A stretch of DNA of 64,000 bases. Origin: Streptomyces prunicolor NBRC 13075. Lineage in GTDB: Bacteria; Actinomycetota; Actinomycetes; Streptomycetales; Streptomycetaceae. The stretch is taken from the NCBI RefSeq assembly GCF_000367365.1, contig NZ_BARF01000034.1, positions 124,001-188,000 of the forward strand. Reading direction: 5' to 3'. Below are positions 17,115 through 24,355 of the stretch, in pieces. Numbering within the stretch: position 1 is the stretch's first letter; each line of letters begins with the position of its first letter. The notes below the pieces were generated by a model, which searched no databases, was not told where the DNA came from, and saw nothing but the letters and a program-made list of their open reading frames with translations. The translations under genes and the position numbers were made by a program.

Positions 17115-18326
17115 ATGAAGCAACAGGTGCTGATAGCGGGCCGGTACCGGCTGAACACGACCATCGGGCGCGGCGCGATGGGCGAGGTCTGGCAGGCGTA
17201 CGACGAGATGGTCAGCAGACCGGTGGCCGTCAAGCTCCTGCACTCACAGAACTCCGAGCCCACCGCCACCGCCCGCTTCCGCCTGGAGGCCCAGACCGCG
17301 GGCCGGCTCAGCCACCCCCATGTGGTCGGCGTCCTCGACTTCGGCGAGCAGGAGGGCCGGCTGTTCCTGGTGATGGAACTGGTCCAGGGCGACAGCCTCG
17401 CCTACGTGCTCACCCAGGCGGGCTCCCTGCCGGCCGAGGAGGTCGCCCGTATCGCCGCCCAGTCGGCCGCCGGACTCGCCGCCGCACACCAACAGGGCAT
17501 CGTGCACCGGGACATCAAGCCCGGCAACCTCCTCCTCGACGCCGACAGGTCGGTGAAGATAGGCGACTTCGGCATCGCGCAGTTCATGAACGATCCCAGT
17601 GGCGCGCTCACCGCGACCGGCCAGATCGTCGGAACCAGCCTGTACATCGCCCCCGAACGCGCCCTCGGCCAGCCTGCGGGACCGCCGTCCGACGTCTACT
17701 CGCTGGGCTGCGTCCTCTACCAACTCCTCACCGGACAGCCCCCGTTCAGGGCCAGCAGCCCCATCGCCGTCCTCCACCACCACCTCGACACGGCCCCCGT
17801 ACCACCACGCGAACTCGGCGTCGGACTGCCGCCCGCCTTCGAGAACTATTTACTCAGTCTCCTCGCCAAGCGCCCCGAGGACCGTCCTACGGCGCACCAG
17901 GTGGCCGAGTGGTTCGCCTCCGGCGCCTGGAGAGGGCGTCCCGAGCCCCTGCCGGCAGCCGCGCCGCGCCCCGAGCCGGAGCCACGGGTGACCGCCGCCT
18001 GGGACGCAGCCGCGAAGCCCCGGACGAGCGCGGCTCCCAGCCCTGCCCCCAGCTCCGGCCCTGGCTCCGTGACCACGTACGCCTTCCCTTCCTCCGCCAC
18101 CGTCGGCAGCACCGCTCCGGCCCACCGGACCCGGCGTCGGCAACGGACGGGAGGCCGCGCCGTCGCCGCAGGCCGGTCGAAGGCGGTGGGCACGGTCGCC
18201 GCCGTGCTGATCTTCCTCGGGGCGCTGCTGGTCGGGTTGGCCTGGTTCTCCCCCGACCACAGCTCGGCGGACACCTCACCGACGGATCCGCCCGGCAGCA
18301 CGAGTCCCGCCACGGCCACGCCGTAG
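17115..18326 (+). CDS. Serine/threonine protein kinase with C-terminal membrane helix; contains a TTA codon
   Basis: A 403-aa Hanks-type kinase. Residues of about 10-265 form the kinase: glycine loop GRGAMGEV, catalytic Lys40 in VAVKLL, HRDIKPGN at about 130, GDFG, and IAPERA. A proline/alanine-rich linker leads to one membrane helix (VGTVAAVLIFLGALLVGLAWF, near residues 355-375) and a short Ser/Thr/Pro outside tail with no PASTA repeats. Codon 246 (17850-17852) is TTA, suggesting bldA control. ATG 17115 or GTG 17109 may be the start; neither has a strong RBS. It is divergent from the helicase gene and convergent with the hemerythrin gene. Confidence 0.9.
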   Translation: MKQQVLIAGRYRLNTTIGRGAMGEVWQAYDEMVSRPVAVKLLHSQNSEPTATARFRLEAQTAGRLSHPHVVGVLDFGEQEGRLFLVMELVQGDSLAYVLTQAGSLPAEEVARIAAQSAAGLAAAHQQGIVHRDIKPGNLLLDADRSVKIGDFGIAQFMNDPSGALTATGQIVGTSLYIAPERALGQPAGPPSDVYSLGCVLYQLLTGQPPFRASSPIAVLHHHLDTAPVPPRELGVGLPPAFENYLLSLLAKRPEDRPTAHQVAEWFASGAWRGRPEPLPAAAPRPEPEPRVTAAWDAAAKPRTSAAPSPAPSSGPGSVTTYAFPSSATVGSTAPAHRTRRRQRTGGRAVAAGRSKAVGTVAAVLIFLGALLVGLAWFSPDHSSADTSPTDPPGSTSPATATP

Positions 18327-18328
18327 GC

Positions 18329-18988
18329 TCACGCCCCGCGCAGGCGGGCCTCCCGGCGGGTGTGCGAGCGGCGTCCGGTCAGGCGCCACAGGACGCGGGC
18401 GGGCAGGGGTGCCTTGGTGAGGAGTGTTTGCTGCTCCTCGGGGGTCGCCACTGCCATCAACGCGCTGAAGGCACGCAGCAGATGCTTCTTCTCGATCTTC
18501 GCCAGGCCGATCTCGCCGAGTTCCTCCCATTCGGCGACGGTCAGATGTTCGGCGGCCAGCGGCAGGATGGTGTTCTCCTCCTCGTCCATGTGCGCGGTCA
18601 ACACCGCGCCCAGTTCGGTGAGTCGGTCCGCGACCTGCTCGCAGAGGGGCTGCCGGGGATCGGCGGCCAGTTGGTCCAGCGCGCCGGTCACCTGTGTGAC
18701 CAACTCCTCCAGCCGGTGGTGCTGTTGCTCCATGCGCGCGATCGTCTCGGCCTGCCCGGCGGTCCGTGCCGCGAGCCGGGGCCAGAGGAGCTCGTCCTCG
18801 CTGACGTGGTGGGCTTCCAGTCCCATGAGCATGAACTGCACCGCTTCGACGACCAGTTCGGTCCGCGCGGTGTCGCCGGGCCGCAGTCCGCGTACCAACT
18901 CCGGTAGTTCCGCGCATGATTGGCGGAACGTGCGGTGCACGACCACCATGTCGTGGACGTCCGGCTTCAAGGTGACTACCTCAGACAT
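18329..18988 (-). CDS. Hemerythrin (HHE) domain-containing protein
   Basis: A 219-aa cytosolic protein likely to bind a di-iron centre. The first four-helix bundle repeats the HHE pattern: HDMVVVHRTFR, GLEAHHVSEDELLWPRL, QQHHRLE and TAHMDEEENTILPL, with His and Glu placed as iron ligands. The C-terminal 60 residues form a basic extension (RLTGRRSHTRREARLRGA). It may sense or store oxygen, NO or iron. The LLM-type oxidoreductase gene lies 8 bp downstream of... its own start region (stop 18997), so this gene follows it in one operon. Confidence 0.88.
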   Translation of the reverse strand: MSEVVTLKPDVHDMVVVHRTFRQSCAELPELVRGLRPGDTARTELVVEAVQFMLMGLEAHHVSEDELLWPRLAARTAGQAETIARMEQQHHRLEELVTQVTGALDQLAADPRQPLCEQVADRLTELGAVLTAHMDEEENTILPLAAEHLTVAEWEELGEIGLAKIEKKHLLRAFSALMAVATPEEQQTLLTKAPLPARVLWRLTGRRSHTRREARLRGA

Positions 18989-18996
18989 GGTGCTCC

Positions 18997-19923
18997 CTAG
19001 CCCTTGCTCAGCTGGTCGTGGAAACGGTGTGCCAGGTCCGTCAGCTCTTCCGCGTTCCGCGCGGTCTGCTGGAGGTCGATGAGCACCTCGTCGGCCCCGG
19101 CCGCGTGCGCGGCGAGCAGGTAGTCCGATACCTGTACGACCGTTCCCCGGTGCGGCACGGCGTCGCTCGGTGCGTCCTCGGCCGTCACCGCGGGGTCCAC
19201 CCGGACCACGGTGCGCAGGGCGTCGGGGTCACGTCCGGCCGCCTCCGCGAGCTGCCTGATCTGACTGATGACGTAGGCGAGTTGGGGCACCGGCAGCGCC
19301 ACCCCGGCCCAGCCGTCCGCGCGCCGGCCGATGCGTTCCAGGGTGGCCGGGGTGAAGCCGCCCAGGAGCACCGGCGGGCGGGGGCGTTGCACGGGGAGCG
19401 TCCCGATGTACGCGCTCGGGATCGTCCACAGAGCGCCCTTGTGCTCGGCCGCCGAACCGGACCAGACGTGATCGAGGACGTCCAGGATCTCCTCCATCCG
19501 TGCCCCGCGCCCCCGCCACGGCACATCGATGGCCTCGTACTCGTCGGACGACCAGCCGAGTCCGAACCCGATGTCGAGCCGCCCCTCGCTGAGGATGTCG
19601 ACGGATGTCAGTGACCGGGCCAGCAGGAGCGGGGAGTAGAAGGGCGCGTTCAGCGTGCTGGTCCCCAGGCGCATCCGCCGGGTGGCGTGGGCCAGGAAGG
19701 ACAGGGTGGCGATGGGGTCCAGGAAGGTGCGGTACTCCTCCGGTACGGGGCCGCCGCCGGGATAGGGGTCGCGGGGCGCTGTCGGTACGAGGGCCCGGTC
19801 GCCCACCCACAGGCTGTCGTAGCCGATCGCTTCGACCGCGGTGGCGAACCCGGAAATCGTGGAAGGGGCGGTGAACGATCCGTACTGGGGAGCGCCCAGA
19901 CCGATCTTGAGCGTGTCTGTCAC
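18997..19923 (-). CDS. LLM-class F420/flavin-dependent oxidoreductase
   Basis: A 308-aa luciferase-like monooxygenase with a TIM-barrel fold: VEAIGYDSLWVGD, LGTSTLNAPFYSPLLLARSLTSVD by position, EGRLDIGFGLGWSSDEYEA, and PPVLLGGFTPATLERIGRRADGW. Actinobacterial members usually use F420. GTG 19923 was chosen because the conserved start TLKIGLGAPQ follows at once and CAGGTGACC lies upstream. It is the first gene of a likely two-gene operon with the hemerythrin gene (8 bp apart). Substrate unknown. Confidence 0.88.
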   Translation of the reverse strand: MTDTLKIGLGAPQYGSFTAPSTISGFATAVEAIGYDSLWVGDRALVPTAPRDPYPGGGPVPEEYRTFLDPIATLSFLAHATRRMRLGTSTLNAPFYSPLLLARSLTSVDILSEGRLDIGFGLGWSSDEYEAIDVPWRGRGARMEEILDVLDHVWSGSAAEHKGALWTIPSAYIGTLPVQRPRPPVLLGGFTPATLERIGRRADGWAGVALPVPQLAYVISQIRQLAEAAGRDPDALRTVVRVDPAVTAEDAPSDAVPHRGTVVQVSDYLLAAHAAGADEVLIDLQQTARNAEELTDLAHRFHDQLSKG

Positions 19924-20052
19924 TTGTTGGTCACCTGTTCGAGGAGATACCGAGGCAGCGGGAAGTCGTACGGATTCCCTACGGCTGCGGTGCGTTCTCG
20001 GATCACCGTTCCGGACACGGATCGACATTCGGTCGACGGCATGTGAACAGGC

Positions 20053-22731
20053 TCAGCGCTGCGCGGCTTCCCGTCGCAGGCTGTCGCTCACCTCGTACAC
20101 ATGCTGGGCCGCGGCGATGTTCACCTCGGCCCGGTCCGAGCTCAGCGCGGTGAACAGGCGGGCCACCTCCTGGAGGAAGTAGGCCGGGCTGTTGGGATCG
20201 TCCTCCGCGCCGGCGACGGCCTCCGACTCGGCGAAGAACCCGACGGCCTCCGCGGGCCGCCCCCGGTCGGCCAGTACGACCGACAGGAGCCGAGTGGACA
20301 TGAAGAGCGTCACCCGGTCGTCGACGGCGCGGGCACGCCGGATCGCCTCGCGCAGATCGGTTTCCGCCGCTGTCATATCGCCGCGGATGAAGGCGAGCCA
20401 GGCCCGGATGTGCCGGGTCTGCGCCCGCAGCGCCGGGTCCTCGCCCAGGTCGGCCGCCGTGACCGCGTGGTCCGTGACGCGTTCCAGTTCCCGCTGATGC
20501 GCGGGTCCGGCGAACAGCCCGCTCGACGCGATCACCGACAGCGCGGCGACGACGCTCCGCACGGCGTCCGGGATGTCGCGCAGCACCCGGGAGAACACCG
20601 AGACCAGCAGCGTGTGCTCGGCCAGCAGCCAGCCACGCGCCTCCTCGGCGTCGGCGAACCGCGGTCCGGTCAGTGGCACGGAGAAGAGGTGGATGGCGAG
20701 CGAGCCGGCCTTCTCGGTCGCGTTCATGGCCTGGAACAGGGTGGCCTGGAGGAACGTCGTCAGCCGCACCAGCGCCGCCTCGCGCTCGGCGACGGGATCC
20801 TCGCGGTCGGCACGCCGGGCGGCGAACGCCCGTACCAGATCGTGGAATCGGTAGCGGTCGGCCGAATGCGGCTCCAGCAGACCGGCCTCCAGCAGCTGCT
20901 CCAGTTGCTCCTCGGTCTCCTGTTCAGGCTGGTCGAGCAGGACCGCCGCGACCGCGACCGGGAAGTCGGCGGCGTCGAGCAGCGCGCACAGGCGCATCGC
21001 CCGGGCCCGGTCGGGGGCGAGCGCCCGGTAGCCGACCTGGAAGGTGGCCTCCACCGACATGCCCCCGGCCCGCAACTCGTCGAGCTGGTGCTCCTCGGCG
21101 CGCAGCCGCAGCAACTGCGCACCGAGTCCGCGTCCGGGACGGGCCGCCGTACGGGCCCCGATGATGCGCAGCGCCAACGGCAACTGCCCGCAGGCGCTGA
21201 CCAGTTCGAGGGCGAGTTCCGGGTCGGCGGCGATCTCGGCGTCGCCGGTGAAGCGGCCCAGCATGGCCACCGCCTCCTGCTGATCGGGCACCGGCACCTC
21301 GAACCGCGTCGCACCCGGCGGTACGAGCGACCGGCGCCGGGTCGTGATCAGCGCGGAGTTGCCGGGGGTGCCCGGGAGCAGCGGTGTCACCTGGGCGGTG
21401 TCGTAGGCGTTGTCCAGGAGCACCAGGATCCGGCGGTCGGCGGTCAGGGTGCGACAGGCGCCGGCGCGGGCGGTGGGCGTCGCGGGGATCTCGGCGGCGG
21501 GCATGCCGAGCGCGAGGAGGAAGTCGACCAACACGTCGGCGGGATCGGTGGGTTGGCCGCCGTCGCCCCGCAGGTCCACATAGAGCTGCCCGTCCGGATA
21601 GCCGCCGCGCAGGCCGTGGGCGATGCGCAGCGCGAGCGCGGTCTTCCCGACGCCGCCGATCCCGCTGAGCACCGCGAGCGCGACCGCTTCCCCGCTGGGC
21701 CGCAACGCGAGCCGGAGCCGCTCCCGATCGACGAAGTCGCCCGGCGCCGACGGGAGTTGCTGCGGGCGGGCGGCGGACGGGACCTCCTCGATCCGTGTGG
21801 TCGCGGACCGGTCGGTTTCGGGGGCGGCGCCTGATGCGACGGGTTGTCCCGCGCCGCCGGACAGGGTCGCGCTATCGCTTACGGCGGCTGCGGACGCCGT
21901 AGGACCGGTCGGGACAGTGGCGCCCAACGACGGCGCGGCACCGGCGAGTTGTCCCGCGGGGCGGGACTCTGCGGGGTCGGGCTCGGCGCCGGTGAGGATG
22001 CGGGACTGTAGTTCGCGCAGCTCCGGGCCCGGGTCCATGCCCAGTTCGGCCACCATGGTCTCGCGGGCCGCCAAGTAGACCGCCAGGGCCTCGGCCGTCC
22101 GCCCGGCGTGGTACAGCGCGCGCATGCGCAGGGCGTACAGGTCCTCCCGCAGCGGATGGTCGGCGATCAGCGAGGTCAGTTCCGTCGCGACGCGGGCGTG
22201 CTCGCCCAGTTCGTCGGCGCAACTCAGCCGCGCCACCAGGGCGTTCAGCCGAAGATCCACGAAGCGTCGGCGGTGTCGCCGGGCGTAGGGGCCGGGTACA
22301 CCGGACAGCGGCTCACCCGACCAGAGCGCCAGCGCGGTGTCGAACGCGCGCAGGGCGGGGCCGGTCTGCCGGGCGGCGCGCAGTTCCTCGCCGTCGCGGA
22401 CGAGTCGCTCGAAGCGCAGGGCGTCGACGGCCTGTTCCGGTATGGCGAGCTGGTATCCGCCCTGCGTGGTTTCCAGTCGGGAACGTTCCTCACCCAGGGA
22501 GAGGCGGATGCGATAGACGTACGTCTGCACGGAGCGCACCGCGTTGCCGGGCGGCTCTTCCCACAGGGCGTCGATGAGGTGGTCGAGGCCGCACTGGCGG
22601 CCTTCGCCGAGCAGCAGCCGGACCAGGACCGCACGCTGCAGGGGGCTGCCGAGATCCAGCACCCGCTCGCCATGGCGACCGCTCAGTGGCCCCAGCAGCC
22701 CGAACTCGTACCCTTCCACCGCTGTTGCCAC
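20053..22731 (-). CDS. AfsR/SARP family transcriptional activator with NB-ARC and TPR domains
   Basis: An 892-aa regulator of the AfsR type. Residues of about 8-95 are an OmpR-like winged helix (FGLLGPLSGRHGERVLDLGSP), and 96-245 a BTAD domain (FERLVRDGEEL...RALYHAGRTAEALAVY). An NB-ARC ATPase follows with Walker A GIGGVGKTALA near residue 360 and Walker B RILVLLDNAY. The last 290 residues look like TPR helices. GTG 22731 is the first start; GTG 22719 is an alternative. Such proteins activate secondary-metabolite genes, often with ATP hydrolysis and kinase input. No biosynthetic cluster lies beside it, so its targets are unknown. Confidence 0.92.
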   Translation of the reverse strand: MATAVEGYEFGLLGPLSGRHGERVLDLGSPLQRAVLVRLLLGEGRQCGLDHLIDALWEEPPGNAVRSVQTYVYRIRLSLGEERSRLETTQGGYQLAIPEQAVDALRFERLVRDGEELRAARQTGPALRAFDTALALWSGEPLSGVPGPYARRHRRRFVDLRLNALVARLSCADELGEHARVATELTSLIADHPLREDLYALRMRALYHAGRTAEALAVYLAARETMVAELGMDPGPELRELQSRILTGAEPDPAESRPAGQLAGAAPSLGATVPTGPTASAAAVSDSATLSGGAGQPVASGAAPETDRSATTRIEEVPSAARPQQLPSAPGDFVDRERLRLALRPSGEAVALAVLSGIGGVGKTALALRIAHGLRGGYPDGQLYVDLRGDGGQPTDPADVLVDFLLALGMPAAEIPATPTARAGACRTLTADRRILVLLDNAYDTAQVTPLLPGTPGNSALITTRRRSLVPPGATRFEVPVPDQQEAVAMLGRFTGDAEIAADPELALELVSACGQLPLALRIIGARTAARPGRGLGAQLLRLRAEEHQLDELRAGGMSVEATFQVGYRALAPDRARAMRLCALLDAADFPVAVAAVLLDQPEQETEEQLEQLLEAGLLEPHSADRYRFHDLVRAFAARRADREDPVAEREAALVRLTTFLQATLFQAMNATEKAGSLAIHLFSVPLTGPRFADAEEARGWLLAEHTLLVSVFSRVLRDIPDAVRSVVAALSVIASSGLFAGPAHQRELERVTDHAVTAADLGEDPALRAQTRHIRAWLAFIRGDMTAAETDLREAIRRARAVDDRVTLFMSTRLLSVVLADRGRPAEAVGFFAESEAVAGAEDDPNSPAYFLQEVARLFTALSSDRAEVNIAAAQHVYEVSDSLRREAAQR

Positions 22732-22784
22732 GCACGGAGTCTATCGGGCACCGCTCGTGGCCCTGCCCGCCCGGGGATCCCAGG

Positions 22785-22859
22785 TCAGCCGCGGCGCAGC
22801 ATCATGACGACGGCGACGATGACGATAATGACGACGACAGTACCCAGACCTATGTACAC
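22785..22859 (-). CDS. Tiny hydrophobic membrane peptide, 24 aa (tentative)
   Basis: From GTG 22859 the frame encodes one membrane helix (about 18 residues of V, I and A with a VYIGLGT start) ending MMLRRG, so the positive end would stay in the cytosol. AGAGAAG lies about six bases before the GTG. An in-frame GTG at 23000, 6 bp after the esterase stop codon, would give a 71-aa version with a basic, glycine/proline-rich leader. The helix and positive tail look selected, but a gene this short is uncertain. Confidence 0.4.
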   Translation of the reverse strand: MYIGLGTVVVIIVIVAVVMMLRRG

Positions 22860-23006
22860 GGGCTTCTCTTTCTTCCGGGGAGCGGCACCTCTGGGTGCCG
22901 CGGAAAACCGGGTACCCCCGAAAGGGCCCTTCAGCCGTCGTGGAAAGGGAACGGGGACACCGACGCTCCCCCGGGCGGCCGGTGCCCCCGTTCCGCTCAC
23001 GTCGGA

Positions 23007-23930
23007 TCAGCGGCGGTGCGCGCCGCAGTGGAGGGCATCCTCCACCGCGGCTGCCACGGCCTGCTGACCCAGGGCGTTGGGGTGCGCGGGCGCGGCCGGG
23101 GCCGTGGCGACCAGGGGTTCGATCCAGCGCTCGCCGGCCGGCTTGCACATGTCGTGTCCCACCGTCGGGGTGTAGGTGTCGACGTACCCCGCGCCGTGCG
23201 CCGACGCCTGGGCCGCGATCATCGCGTTGAGCTTCTTCTCGGTGTCGCGGAGATAGGCGAAGTCACCGGCGGCGAGCGGTACGGCGGAGCTGGTGCAGCC
23301 GACGCCGTCGTCCGGGAACAGGTCGGGATAGCCGACCATCAGGACCTTGGCGTGCGGGGCCCGTTCCCGGACGGCGTCCAGTGCGGCGGCGATCCTGGGG
23401 GCGATGTCGTCGACGCGCTGTGCCAGCCGGTCGGTGCCGTCGCTCGTGAAGAAGGTCTGGCAGGGACTGCCCGTCGGGTCCTTGGACGTCAGTCCGGCGC
23501 AGGTGGCCAGGTTGTTGGAGAAGCCGAGGTCGTTGCCTCCGATGGTGAGGGTGACCACGTCCGTGTCCGTGCCGAGTGCGTCGAGCTGCGGCGGTTGCGT
23601 GCCCTGCGGTCCGGCCAGGGCCGTCGTCGTGGCGCCGGAGCAACTGACGTCGGTCACCTGCCAGTTCCTCGCCGCCGCGAGGAGGGACGGGTAGTTCTGG
23701 TCGGATCGCGCGCAGGTGGCGTCGACCTGGGTCGGTATGCCGGGTCCGGAGGCGTAGGAGTCGCCCAGCGCAACGTAGTTCACGGTGTGCGTGGTGCGCG
23801 CGGTGGGCGTCGAGGCGCTCGCCGCCGTCGCTCCCGCGGCGGACAGGGCCATCGCGCAACACGCCACCGTGGCGCCTCGTAGCAGGCCTCGCCGGCCGGG
23901 AGATCTCTTGGTCTGCTTGTTCAAGTCCAT
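23007..23930 (-). CDS. Secreted SGNH/GDSL esterase
   Basis: A 307-aa exported hydrolase. The N-terminus has a twin-arginine-like segment (SPGRRGLLRG) before a hydrophobic stretch and a SASA cleavage region near residue 40, so Tat export is possible. SGNH blocks are clear: GDSYASGPG (catalytic Ser), the Gly in CSGATT, GGNDLGF (Asn), and PAHPNALGQ (catalytic His). Cysteine pairs around ATCARS, VSCSGA and LATCAG suggest disulfides. ATG 23930 is the only start just before the signal peptide. Lipid or acyl-ester substrates are likely for the family. Confidence 0.88.
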   Translation of the reverse strand: MDLNKQTKRSPGRRGLLRGATVACCAMALSAAGATAASASTPTARTTHTVNYVALGDSYASGPGIPTQVDATCARSDQNYPSLLAAARNWQVTDVSCSGATTTALAGPQGTQPPQLDALGTDTDVVTLTIGGNDLGFSNNLATCAGLTSKDPTGSPCQTFFTSDGTDRLAQRVDDIAPRIAAALDAVRERAPHAKVLMVGYPDLFPDDGVGCTSSAVPLAAGDFAYLRDTEKKLNAMIAAQASAHGAGYVDTYTPTVGHDMCKPAGERWIEPLVATAPAAPAHPNALGQQAVAAAVEDALHCGAHRR

Positions 23931-24355
23931 CCATTCATCGGGCCCCAGAAGCGCGCTTCGAGTCGCTCCGACAACAGCTGCCAGGTGCGGGGGCGTTGTA
24001 CTCGCTAAACGACAAACGGCGTACGTGCCAAGGAGGTTCACTCGTGGGTGCGGAAACGAACCGATCACGGAGCCTTGGCAAGGCGTGCGGGGGCGGACCG
24101 CCCTCGGAGGAGCCCTTCGCCGGACTCCTCGGAGGGCTCCTCGCATTGCGGTCTACGAGCCGCTCCGGGACCCGGTTCACTCGTTGCCCGGGTCGGTTGC
24201 CGGGACCGGTGGCCGGGATCGAAATCGTCCCGGCAATTCGGAGGCTGGTCCTGGCCTCCGAATTACCGGGAATCACATCTGCCACGGTCGGAAGATGTCA
24301 GCAAAGGGAAACTACACGGAGGCAGAAAAAGGACTCCGGCTCACTGTCCTACTGG
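23931..24355. other. 425-bp intergenic region between the esterase and the broken SARP gene
   Basis: No credible gene is seen. It contains a 10-bp inverted repeat (GAGGAGCCCT 24107-24116 with AGGGCTCCTC 24133-24142) and a long hairpin at 24229-24270. The esterase promoter should lie near 23950-24010, where the sequence is locally AT-richer. Confidence 0.5.
24229..24270 (-). terminator. 17-bp hairpin downstream of the SARP/NB-ARC pseudogene
   Basis: The arms 24229-24245 and 24254-24270 pair over 17 bp with a single mismatch (C versus T opposite position 6) and an 8-base loop. It lies 86 bp beyond the stop codon at 24356 and is likely the transcription terminator of that gene. Confidence 0.65.

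Noticed and set aside
22860..23000. 71-aa version of the small membrane peptide
   Set aside because: The upstream part is Gly/Pro/Arg-rich and lacks a clear RBS; the short GTG start gives a cleaner membrane peptide, though the long form cannot be excluded.
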